From contig CAMWNH010000021.1 of the NCBI GenBank assembly GCA_947175605.1, positions 1-32,188 on the forward strand: 32,188 nt of DNA, in the 5' to 3' direction. Within the stretch, counting starts at the first letter, position 1. Every line of letters begins with the position of its first letter. Positions 8,205 to 15,608 of the stretch are shown here, one piece after another. The stretch is from an uncultured Porphyromonadaceae bacterium (GTDB lineage: Bacteria; Bacteroidota; Bacteroidia; Bacteroidales; Muribaculaceae). Under the pieces are notes generated by a model. The model had not been told where the DNA came from. It ran no database searches and saw only the letters and a program-made list of their open reading frames with translations. The position numbers and the translations under genes were made by a program.

Positions 8205-9815
8205 ATGTTCTGGACTGTATTCACCGTTTGTACACTGGTGTTTGTGATCTTCAACCTATGGATGGAGATGCGTCGCGATATGATGATGCTTCAGCAGAAT
8301 TCGTATCGCAACGAGCGATATGTGCGCTGGCTCAAGTCTTCGGGCGACACAACCTCGACATGGCGCCTGTTCGGCCTTATCGTTTTTCTCGTGTGCTTGT
8401 TTCCGATGGCATCGTTGCATTCGGCCGATATTCTGATGGCTGTTTTCGGTGTTTCGCATGGCTGTTCCTTGCTGAAAAAACAGAAAACTTACAAGTTGCC
8501 GCTGAAGGTCACCCGGCGAGTGATGCGTCTGCAGGGTGCTTTCATACTGCTGTGCCTTATCGTGATAGCAGCCGCGCTCCTGCTTTTCTGCGCGAAGGGG
8601 GCTGCGGTTGAAACGTGGTGCTTTACGGCAGCCGCTGCAATCATGGGTTGCTATTGCGCGTCACACATTCTGACGATGGCATCCAACGTGATTCTGCGCC
8701 CCTGGGAGAAGGCTATCAACCGCGGATATTACAACGACGCTGCACGCCGCCTCGCTTCGATGCCGGACCTGAAAGTAATCGGTGTGACAGGTAGTTACGG
8801 CAAAACTACAACCAAGCACTATCTTCAGCACATACTGTCGGAGCAGTTTGACTCGCTGATGACGCCGGGCAGTTTCAACACAACGCTGGGCGTGGTGCGC
8901 ACGATTCGCGAACATCTTAAGCCTTACCACCAGATATTTATCTGCGAGATGGGCGCCAAACAGACGGGCGATATACGGGAAATATGCGAGCTGGTGCATC
9001 CTTCGGCGGGTATTATTACTGCAGTGGGTCCCCAGCATCTCGAGTCTTTCAAGACCATTGAGAACGTTCAGGCCACGAAGTTTGAACTCGCGGATGCTAT
9101 TCCTGCGGACGGCATCGTGCTTGTGAACAACGATTTCGAAAAGATAGCCGACCGACCGGTGACGAACTGCCGGTGCGAGAGATATGCAGTGGAGCATCCC
9201 GAGGGTGCCGACTGGGTGGCGGAAGACGTGGAGTATTCGCCCAAGGGGACGTCCTTCACTGCTGTGCGTCGTGCAGACGGAGTGCGCATTCCGCTGGTGA
9301 CCAAGCTTTTGGGCGCCTGCAATATCTCCAACCTGCTTGCGGCTGTGGCAATGGCCAAATATCTGGGCATGGACGATGAGAAAATCCGTCGTGCGGTGGC
9401 CCGTATCGAGCAAGTAGAACACAGACTGTCGATCAAACGAATTCCCGGCGGTCTCAATATTCTCGATGATGCGTTCAACTCCAATCCTGTGGGCTCGAAA
9501 ATGGCTCTTGACGTTCTGGCCGGAATGCCCGGGAAGCGCATCCTCGTCACACCCGGCATGATCGAGCTGGGTGCGCAGCAGGAGGAGCTGAATCAGGCTT
9601 TCGGACGCCACGCTGCGGCGTGCTGCGATGTTGCGATCGTGGTGGGTGCATACAACCGCGAGGCCATCGTGAGCGGATTACGCGAGGCCGGATTTCCGGA
9701 GAGTTCTCTGCACACGGTCGATACTTTCCGCGAGGCTCAGGCACTGCTGGCAAGCATAAGCTCGCCGGGCGATACGGTTCTATACGAAAATGATCTTCCC
9801 GACACATTCAAATAA
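8205..9815 (+). CDS. Membrane-embedded MurF-like Mur ligase
   Basis: ATP-dependent amide ligase of the Mur family, closest in motifs to MurF, which adds D-Ala-D-Ala to the UDP-MurNAc-tripeptide. Seen: about five hydrophobic segments within residues ~1-165; then P-loop GVTGSYGKTTT (193-203, K200), MurF-type PGSFNTTLGV, EMGAKQTGDI and VGPQHLESF, presumed carbamylated lysine K292 in ATKFEL, the GACNISNLLAA hinge, and LDDAFNSNPVGSKMAL with PGMIELG in the C-terminal domain. Missing: the MurF N-terminal domain that binds the UDP part of the substrate, here replaced by membrane helices. The acceptor is therefore more likely membrane-bound than nucleotide-bound. I chose ATG 8205; an in-frame GTG at 8154 would overlap the hydrolase gene and add 17 residues with no family resemblance. 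Followed 12 bases later by ddl. Confidence 0.85.
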   Translation: MFWTVFTVCTLVFVIFNLWMEMRRDMMMLQQNSYRNERYVRWLKSSGDTTSTWRLFGLIVFLVCLFPMASLHSADILMAVFGVSHGCSLLKKQKTYKLPLKVTRRVMRLQGAFILLCLIVIAAALLLFCAKGAAVETWCFTAAAAIMGCYCASHILTMASNVILRPWEKAINRGYYNDAARRLASMPDLKVIGVTGSYGKTTTKHYLQHILSEQFDSLMTPGSFNTTLGVVRTIREHLKPYHQIFICEMGAKQTGDIREICELVHPSAGIITAVGPQHLESFKTIENVQATKFELADAIPADGIVLVNNDFEKIADRPVTNCRCERYAVEHPEGADWVAEDVEYSPKGTSFTAVRRADGVRIPLVTKLLGACNISNLLAAVAMAKYLGMDDEKIRRAVARIEQVEHRLSIKRIPGGLNILDDAFNSNPVGSKMALDVLAGMPGKRILVTPGMIELGAQQEELNQAFGRHAAACCDVAIVVGAYNREAIVSGLREAGFPESSLHTVDTFREAQALLASISSPGDTVLYENDLPDTFK

Positions 9816-9827
9816 TATCAGAAAACA

Positions 9828-11015
9828 ATGAAAACCAACATAGCTGTGTTCTTCGGGGGCCGCTCCACCGAACATGAAATTTCCGTAATCTCCGCCAATC
9901 AGGCCATGGCCGCCATCCCTGCCGACAAGTATGAGGTACTGCCGATCTACATTACCAAGGACGGTCGCTGGTTTACGGGCGAGGCGTTGCGCGATGTGCG
10001 TAATTTCCGCGACACAAAGAAGCTGCTTGAACAATGCACGGAGGTGTATATGCGCCCTGTGTACGGCGATTACAACATCTACCGCGCCAAGAAGAAGATG
10101 TTTGGCTCGGATGTCGTGGCCACCGCAGATCTTGCAATTCCTGTTCTGCACGGCTCTAATGGCGAGGATGGTATTTTCGAGGGCGTTCTCGAAACAATAG
10201 GTATTCCTTATGCGGGCTGCAATACGCTTGCCTCGGCCAACGGCATGGACAAGATCACGATGAAGCAGATACTGCAGAGCGACGGAATTCCTGTGGTTGA
10301 TTACTGCTGGTTCACGGACAAGCAGTGGGAGGCTGACAGCAAAGCCCAGATCGAGAAGGTCGAGAAGCAGCTGGGCTATCCCGTGATCGTGAAGCCTGCC
10401 AATCTCGGTTCGAGTGTAGGTATCGGACGTGCGGCCAACCGAGAGGAGCTCATCGAGCGTGTGGACGATGCGCGCCGGTATTCCACCCGTATTATCGTGG
10501 AGCATATGGTGGAGCATTTGCAGGAGATAAACTGCTCGGTGCTTGGTGATTGCGACGACTATATTACTTCGGTGCTCGAGGAGCCAATCAAGAGCGGCGA
10601 CTTCCTGACTTACGAGGACAAGTATATGGGCGGAACGAAGGGTGCCAAGGGCATGCAGGCTTCCGAAAAGCGTTTCCCCGCGGACCTGCCTGAATCGGAA
10701 ACCAAGCGGATTCAGGAGCTCGCGGGAGAGACTTTCCGCGTGCTTTCGTGCCACGGTGTGAGCCGTGTGGACATGATCGTGGACCGCGACGACCGCTCGA
10801 TATACGTGAACGAAATCAACACCATTCCGGGTTCGCTTTCGTTCTATCTCTGGGAAGGTTCGGGCATTCCTTTCGCTGAGCTTATGGAACGGCTTGTGCG
10901 TCTGGCGCTGAAGCGTAAGCGCGAGGCATCGGCCAAGACCGTATCCTACGACCAGAACATCTTCTCTCTCGGAGCCTTCTCCGGAGCCAAAGGGTCCAAG
11001 GGCACGAAGGCGTGA
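9828..11015 (+). CDS. ddl: D-alanine--D-alanine ligase family protein (variant acceptor motif)
   Basis: ATP-grasp ligase that joins two D-amino acids, normally D-Ala-D-Ala for peptidoglycan. Seen: VFFGGRSTEHEIS with Glu16, VLHGSNGEDG (~107-115), SANGMDKITMKQ (~137-147), ATP-grasp VKPANLGSSVGIG (~188-200), omega-loop DKYM with Tyr266, and VNEINTIPG (~327-335). Tyr266 is the D-Ala type residue; D-lactate ligases of the VanA type have His here. Two departures: the omega loop carries an extra Gly/Lys-rich stretch after Tyr266, and the usual GMTSHS acceptor motif after NTxPG is replaced by GSLSFYLW. The C-terminus has a short Gly/Lys tail (GAKGSKGTKA). Length 395 aa versus ~310-360 usual. Operon context with a MurF-like ligase suggests a matched pair making and attaching a dipeptide. 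The housekeeping ddl is probably elsewhere. Confidence 0.88.
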   Translation: MKTNIAVFFGGRSTEHEISVISANQAMAAIPADKYEVLPIYITKDGRWFTGEALRDVRNFRDTKKLLEQCTEVYMRPVYGDYNIYRAKKKMFGSDVVATADLAIPVLHGSNGEDGIFEGVLETIGIPYAGCNTLASANGMDKITMKQILQSDGIPVVDYCWFTDKQWEADSKAQIEKVEKQLGYPVIVKPANLGSSVGIGRAANREELIERVDDARRYSTRIIVEHMVEHLQEINCSVLGDCDDYITSVLEEPIKSGDFLTYEDKYMGGTKGAKGMQASEKRFPADLPESETKRIQELAGETFRVLSCHGVSRVDMIVDRDDRSIYVNEINTIPGSLSFYLWEGSGIPFAELMERLVRLALKRKREASAKTVSYDQNIFSLGAFSGAKGSKGTKA

Positions 11016-11055
11016 AACGAGTATAAAGTCTTAAATCTAAAACCTAAAGCCATTT

Positions 11056-12552
11056 ATGAGCCGAATTAAGAACCTGCTGCTCCTTGCGGCAGTAGCGTTT
11101 ATCCCTATGACAAGTCTCGGGGCAAGTCCGAAACGTGGAATCTGCTGGGAAGAAGGACGTGTGAACCTGAACGAGCACCATGCATCCTTGCTCTCGCCGG
11201 GAGTATCGTGGATGTATAACTGGGGCCCTTCGGCAGCAAATCCGTCGGTCTATTCGGAAGACTTCTACTATGTGCCGATGGCATGGAATGGAGCTTACAA
11301 TGCATCGAGAATTCGTACATGGCTCAGCAACCATCCGGAGACACGGTATCTATTGGGATTTAACGAACCAAATCTTGCCGATCAGGCAGCTATGACTCCG
11401 GCGCAGGCAGTTGCCGCGTGGCCCGGTGTAGAGGCATTGGCGCAGGAGTTCAATGTCAAGCTTGTGGCTCCGGCTCTGAATTTTTCGGGTTCGAAGGTCG
11501 GCGGTAAGGTGTGGGGTGTTTATGAGTGGTATGACGAGTTTTTCAGATTGTATCCTGAGGCTCATGTAGACTGTCTTGCCCTTCACTGCTACATGAACTG
11601 GTATAGCGCTTTGACGTGGTTTGCCACGGAATATTTCTATAAGGACCTATATAATCCTTCCAATGAAAATTACGGAAAGTATCCTTATCTCGTGAAGTTT
11701 CTTGATGATTTTAAGAAGGATAACGGACATTTTCCAAAAATGATGCTTACGGAATTCTGCGGATGGGAGTATGATTATCTCCCCGATGTGTATTTCCAGA
11801 TAGATCAGATGACGCAGAAGGTGCAGAAATTGGAACAGAGCGATCTTGTGGAGGGATATGCATGGTTCATGGGTAACGCCGGTTCAGGCGCTTCGGCATT
11901 TCCGTATATGAGTGTTTTTCAAGTGAACAGCGTAACCAGCGATCTTTCGGAACTGGGCGAAGTGTATGTGAACATGTCGGCTTTCGATGAATCCCGATTT
12001 TATAAGCCGTCCGAGATGCTTATGGCCAAGGACTATGTGGATGCAACGACGGACAATGAGCAGGTGAAGGTGCGCCCGAACAGCGAATTTTCGTCGTCGA
12101 TACCTCTTCAAATCGAGATTCCGGCCAATGGGTGGGCGGAGTATCTGATTGATGTGCCTGAACAAGGGACCTATAACTTCAAGCTTCATGTGAAATCTGA
12201 AGGTGGCTCGCAGATGGCTCTAAATGTAGGCAATGGCCGTGTCGGGCAGGTCAATGTTCCCGACAGCAAGGGTCAATGGCTTGATGTGGAATTAGAAGCA
12301 CAGCTTCCTGCAGGTAATACCAGAATAAAGCTTGCCAATACCGGGGTTAAATCTGTCGCTGTAAACGAGATTTCTTTCAGCTCTCCGAACGGGATTGAGG
12401 CAGTTGTCAGCGACAATTCCGAGAACGAGACTGTGACAGACGTTTACGATATGCATGGAATAAACCTTGGCATCACGGATCTCAATAAACTTGCTAAAGG
12501 AGTCTATGTGATCCGTAAGGCCAACGGAGAATGCTGTAAGGTCGTTCGATAG
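11056..12552 (+). CDS. Secreted GH128-like endo-beta-1,3-glucanase with C-terminal beta module and T9SS-like tail
   Basis: Predicted extracellular glycoside hydrolase. Seen: signal peptide (residues 1-~22, LLLLAAVAFIPMTSLGA); a TIM-barrel domain with RGICWEEGR near the start, LGFNEPN (acid/base candidate E104), LALHCYMNWY, and MLTEFCGWE (nucleophile candidate E233). This pattern is that of the Asl1/GH128 glycosyl hydrolase core, whose characterised members cut beta-1,3-glucans. Residues ~345-450 form a beta-sandwich-like carbohydrate-binding module of CBM6 type (AEYLIDVPEQGTYNF, GQWLDVELEA). The last ~45 residues (VTDVYDMHGINLG ... LAKGVYVIR) resemble a type IX secretion sorting tail. It begins 40 bases after ddl with no clear promoter. 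Its codons look more A/T-rich than those of the flanking genes, which may indicate a different history. Exact substrate is inference. Confidence 0.8.
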   Translation: MSRIKNLLLLAAVAFIPMTSLGASPKRGICWEEGRVNLNEHHASLLSPGVSWMYNWGPSAANPSVYSEDFYYVPMAWNGAYNASRIRTWLSNHPETRYLLGFNEPNLADQAAMTPAQAVAAWPGVEALAQEFNVKLVAPALNFSGSKVGGKVWGVYEWYDEFFRLYPEAHVDCLALHCYMNWYSALTWFATEYFYKDLYNPSNENYGKYPYLVKFLDDFKKDNGHFPKMMLTEFCGWEYDYLPDVYFQIDQMTQKVQKLEQSDLVEGYAWFMGNAGSGASAFPYMSVFQVNSVTSDLSELGEVYVNMSAFDESRFYKPSEMLMAKDYVDATTDNEQVKVRPNSEFSSSIPLQIEIPANGWAEYLIDVPEQGTYNFKLHVKSEGGSQMALNVGNGRVGQVNVPDSKGQWLDVELEAQLPAGNTRIKLANTGVKSVAVNEISFSSPNGIEAVVSDNSENETVTDVYDMHGINLGITDLNKLAKGVYVIRKANGECCKVVR

Positions 12553-12559
12553 AAATGTT

Positions 12560-12582
12560 CCCCGGTCTTGAATGGCCTGGGG
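12560..12582. terminator. Hairpin between convergent GH128-like and lepA genes
   Basis: Arms CCCCGG (12560-12565) and CTGGGG (12577-12582) form a six-pair stem with one G-T pair around an 11-base loop. It ends exactly where the lepA stop codon begins and sits between two converging genes, so it could stop transcripts from both sides. No strong T-run. Confidence 0.4.
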
Positions 12583-14370
12583 TCAGTCGAGCTTGAGGAC
12601 GGCGAGGAAGGCTTTCTGGGGGACTTCGACTGAGCCAATCTGCTTCATGCGCTTTTTGCCTTTCTTCTGCTTGTCGAGAAGTTTGCGCTTACGGGAGATG
12701 TCGCCGCCATAACATTTCGCGGTGACATCCTTGCGCACGGCCTTGATGGTTTCGCGTGCTATGATTTTAGCACCGATGGCAGCCTGTATGGCAATGTCGA
12801 ACTGCTGACGGGGAATGAGTTCCTTGAGTTTCTCGCACATGCGGCGGCCGAAGGTGACTGCATTGTCGACGTGGGTGAGAGTGGAAAGCGCGTCGACGCT
12901 TTCGCCATTGAGCAGAATATCGAGCTTGACGAGTTTCGACTCGCGGAAGTCGTGGATGTGATAGTCGAAGGAGGCATAGCCTTTCGAGATGCTTTTGAGC
13001 TTGTCGTAGAAGTCGATGACGATTTCGCCCAGGGGCATGTCGAAGATGAGTTCGATGCGGTTGCCTGAAATGTAGTCCTGCTTGACAAGTTCGCCGCGTT
13101 TGCCGAGACAGAGGGTCATGATGGGGCCGATGTAGTCGGCGGCGGTGATGATGCTTGCGCGGATATAAGGTTCCTCGATATGATCGATCATCGTGGCCTC
13201 GGGCAGTCCCGAGGGGTTGTGCACCTCGGTCATGTTGCCTTTCTTGTCGTAGACTTTATAGCTTACGTTGGGCACGGTGGTGATGACATCCATGTCGAAT
13301 TCGCGGCCAAGACGCTCCTGAATGATCTCCATGTGCAGGAGGCCGAGGAATCCGCAGCGGAAACCGAAACCGAGTGCGGCCGATGATTCGGGGGTGAATG
13401 TCAGCGAGGCGTCGTTAAGCTGGAGCTTTTCGAGCGAGGACCGCAGATTCTCGAAGTCTTCGGTCTCGATGGGGTAGACGCCGGCGAATACCATAGGCTT
13501 GACTTCCTCGAAGCCGTCGATGGCCTTGTCGCAGGGATTGGCCACATGAGTGATGGTGTCGCCGACCTTGACTTCTTTTGAGCTCTTGATGCCTGAAATG
13601 ATGTATCCCACATTGCCGGCGGAGAGTTCCTGCCGAGGAGACATGTCGAGCTTGAGTACACCGATTTCGTCGGCATGATATTCCTTGCCTGTGGATACGA
13701 ACTTCACGAAGTCGTTTTTGCGGATTGTGCCGTTGACGATCTTGTAATATGCGATGATTCCTCGGAAGGGATTGAAGACGGAGTCGAAAATCAGGGCCTG
13801 CAGGGGAGCTGCGGGATCGCCGACGGGGGCGGGTATGCGCTCGATGATGGCCCTAAGGATTTCGGGCACTCCGATGCCGGTCTTGCCGCTGGCCCGGATA
13901 ATTTCTTCACGTTTGCAGCCAAGGAGATCGATGATCTGATCCTCGACTTCCTCGGGCTTGGCCGAATCGAGGTCGACTTTGTTTATGACGGGAATGATCT
14001 CCAGATCATTGTCGATGGCCATATAGAGGTTGGAGATGGTTTGGGCCTGAATGCCCTGCGATGCGTCCACGATCAATAAGGCTCCTTCGCATGCGGCAAT
14101 GGAGCGTGAGACTTCGTATGAAAAGTCGACGTGTCCCGGGGTGTCGATAAGGTTGAGGACATATTTTTCGCCGTCGAGCTCATAGTCCATCTGGATAGCG
14201 TGGCTCTTGATGGTGATGCCTCGTTCCCTTTCCAGATCCATGTCGTCGAGCACCTGGGCTTCCATGTCTTTGGAGGCAACGGTGTCGGTGTATTCGAGCA
14301 GGCGGTCGGCAAGGGTGCTTTTGCCGTGGTCGATGTGGGCTATTATGCAGAAATTACGGATGTTCTTCAT
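12583..14370 (-). CDS. lepA: Elongation factor 4 (LepA)
   Basis: Ribosome-associated translational GTPase that acts during initiation/elongation and can back-translocate ribosomes in vitro. Seen: G1 AHIDHGKS (residues 11-18), G2 [11 protein letters not shown]3 DTPGHVDF, G4 NKVDL, the EF-G-like domains, and the LepA-specific C-terminal domain ending with the [25 protein letters not shown] region. The KRKLL...KKGKKRM stretch is a family signature. Length 595 aa is normal. The gene is read on the minus strand from a region with a TAACTTTG element at 14393-14400. Confidence 0.98.
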   Translation of the reverse strand: MKNIRNFCIIAHIDHGKSTLADRLLEYTDTVASKDMEAQVLDDMDLERERGITIKSHAIQMDYELDGEKYVLNLIDTPGHVDFSYEVSRSIAACEGALLIVDASQGIQAQTISNLYMAIDNDLEIIPVINKVDLDSAKPEEVEDQIIDLLGCKREEIIRASGKTGIGVPEILRAIIERIPAPVGDPAAPLQALIFDSVFNPFRGIIAYYKIVNGTIRKNDFVKFVSTGKEYHADEIGVLKLDMSPRQELSAGNVGYIISGIKSSKEVKVGDTITHVANPCDKAIDGFEEVKPMVFAGVYPIETEDFENLRSSLEKLQLNDASLTFTPESSAALGFGFRCGFLGLLHMEIIQERLGREFDMDVITTVPNVSYKVYDKKGNMTEVHNPSGLPEATMIDHIEEPYIRASIITAADYIGPIMTLCLGKRGELVKQDYISGNRIELIFDMPLGEIVIDFYDKLKSISKGYASFDYHIHDFRESKLVKLDILLNGESVDALSTLTHVDNAVTFGRRMCEKLKELIPRQQFDIAIQAAIGAKIIARETIKAVRKDVTAKCYGGDISRKRKLLDKQKKGKKRMKQIGSVEVPQKAFLAVLKLD

Positions 14371-14392
14371 ACGAGTCTTTTGTTTCAGACTG

Positions 14393-14400
14393 CAAAGTTA
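14393..14400 (-). promoter_or_regulatory. -7 element TAACTTTG upstream of lepA
   Basis: The complement of 14393-14400 reads TAACTTTG, matching TAnnTTTG. The upstream -33 position lacks a clean TTTG at 19-21 bases (one TTTG lies 15 bases away). The ATG at 14370 would give a leader of roughly 15-18 bases. Confidence 0.45.
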
Positions 14401-14420
14401 CAAAAAATCGGTCTACAAAT

Positions 14421-15080
14421 CTATTCGCCGCTTATAATTTTGCGCAGATCGCTGACGCTGAAGTTGCTGAAATCGTCGATGATGCGGTCGGCCTTACCTT
14501 CGAGGGCTGTGCGAGGCAATGTTGTGGCCAATGCGACAACTCGAGCTCCGGCGCTCCTCCCGGCTTTAAGCCCGGAGAGAGAGTCCTCGAAAACACAGCA
14601 GCGGCCTACGGGGATGCCTATACGTTCGGCTGCGAGCCTGTATCCTTCGGGGTCGGGCTTGGAACGGGTGACGTCGCAGGCGGTGACTATGGTTTGGAAA
14701 TAGTCTTTAAGCCCGGGGAGACGGCTGTAGACATTGGACATCTTTTCGTCGTTGCTACTCGTGACCAATGCAGCCGGTATGCCTGCATCCTTGAGTGCTT
14801 TCAAAAATTCGAAGGCGCCGGGGATGGGGCGGTATTCCATTGCGGCCTCGCAGCGGTTGAGCATCTCCACGACCTTGGCCTGCGTGGCGGGGTCGGGATA
14901 ATATGTGCCGAGGATATGGGGCAGGGTTGTACCTTTGATGACCATGGGGAAGTTCTCGACTCCGGAGGGGAAAAGGGAGTCGATCTCGCCCCAGATGCGT
15001 GTGTATTCTGTTTCTGTGTCGATCAGTACGCCATCGAGATCGAAGAGCGCACCGATGGTAGCGGGATTATTGTCTAGCAT
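14421..15080 (-). CDS. HAD hydrolase, beta-phosphoglucomutase-like
   Basis: HAD-IA family phosphatase or phosphomutase. Seen: motif I FDLDGVLIDTE (D14, D16), a four-helix cap region, motif II VTSSN, motif III lysine in RSKPDPEGY, and motif IV FEDSLSGLKAGRSAGA. The family includes beta-phosphoglucomutases and small sugar-phosphate phosphatases; the substrate here is not clear. I set the start at the ATG at 15080 (219 aa), which puts motif I 13 residues in as is normal; an in-frame GTG at 15146 adds 22 residues without family character and would overlap the promoter region. Located between lepA (same strand, 50 bases downstream) and a divergent promoter for the DUF3127 gene. Confidence 0.85.
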   Translation of the reverse strand: MLDNNPATIGALFDLDGVLIDTETEYTRIWGEIDSLFPSGVENFPMVIKGTTLPHILGTYYPDPATQAKVVEMLNRCEAAMEYRPIPGAFEFLKALKDAGIPAALVTSSNDEKMSNVYSRLPGLKDYFQTIVTACDVTRSKPDPEGYRLAAERIGIPVGRCCVFEDSLSGLKAGRSAGARVVALATTLPRTALEGKADRIIDDFSNFSVSDLRKIISGE

Positions 15081-15104
15081 TGATGTATGTTGTTGAACAG
15101 AGTC

Positions 15105-15112
15105 CAAAGGTA
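15105..15112 (-). promoter_or_regulatory. Candidate -7 element TACCTTTG for the HAD gene
   Basis: The complement of 15105-15112 reads TACCTTTG, matching TAnnTTTG, about 25 bases before the ATG at 15080. A TTTG lies only 12 bases further upstream rather than 19-21, so the -33 half is poor. It is divergent from the promoter at 15135-15166. Confidence 0.35.
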
Positions 15113-15134
15113 CTAATTTAATTGCAAATGATTG

Positions 15135-15166
15135 TTTGGATGTCACGAAAAAAATTCATAACTTTG
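15135..15166 (+). promoter_or_regulatory. sigma-ABfr promoter of the DUF3127-proS genes
   Basis: TTTG (15135-15138), exactly 20 bases, then TAACTTTG (15159-15166): a full match to the Bacteroidetes consensus. The start point should fall near 15172, giving a leader of about 50 bases, A/T-rich before the ATG at 15222. Confidence 0.75.
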
Positions 15167-15221
15167 TATCTCGCTTTCGGGCGCCAAATTGAAATCAATC
15201 TTATAAACAATATATTCTGTA

Positions 15222-15590
15222 ATGGAAGTCAAAGGCAAAATAATCAAAGTCCTTCCGGAAACCTCGGGCGTATCGCGCAACGGCAATCCCTGGAAGAAGA
15301 AAGAGTATGTTCTCGAAACGTTCGACACCTATCCCCGCAAGGTTCATTTCACTTGCTTCGGCGATAAGGCTGATCAGATCGTGCTCACGGAGGGTCAGAA
15401 CGTTACGGTGAGCTTCGATCTTGAAAGCCGCGAATATAACAACCGCTGGTATACGGATGTGCGTGCATGGAAAGTAGATATCGACCAGGCCGGCGCCGGT
15501 GCGCCTGTTCCTCCTTCGGTGAACATGGCCGCCTCCGTGCCCAATCCTCCCGTGCAGCCTGCTGCCGCCGATGACGAATTCCCATTCTAA
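15222..15590 (+). CDS. DUF3127 protein (OB-fold, SSB-like acidic C-terminus)
   Basis: Small protein of the DUF3127 family, widespread in Bacteroidetes and of unknown function. Seen: beta-rich N-terminal ~85 residues (EVKGKIIKVLPET, EYVLETFDTYPRKVHFTCFG, NVTVSFDLESREYNNRWYTDVRAWKV) in a pattern compatible with an OB-fold nucleic-acid-binding barrel. A Pro/Ala-rich flexible linker follows (~residues 90-115), with the C-terminal tip DDEFPF. That tip closely resembles the DDDIPF tip with which bacterial SSB recruits DNA-repair proteins. The whole plan (OB fold, disordered linker, acidic tip ending in Pro-Phe) mirrors SSB at smaller size. Single-strand DNA or RNA binding is inference. proS begins 18 bases later, so the two are probably cotranscribed. 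Confidence 0.88.
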   Translation: MEVKGKIIKVLPETSGVSRNGNPWKKKEYVLETFDTYPRKVHFTCFGDKADQIVLTEGQNVTVSFDLESREYNNRWYTDVRAWKVDIDQAGAGAPVPPSVNMAASVPNPPVQPAAADDEFPF

Positions 15591-15608
15591 ACATTCAACA
15601 AGCTGTAA

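Noticed and set aside
8661-10754. Two long minus-strand open frames over the MurF-like and ddl genes
   Set aside because: Antisense shadows, rich in His, Arg and Leu without domain logic, with no promoter or start context.
9828-11015. Vancomycin-resistance-type D-Ala-D-Lac or D-Ala-D-Ser operon
   Set aside because: The omega-loop residue is Tyr, as in D-Ala ligases, and there are no vanH, vanX, vanT or two-component genes nearby.
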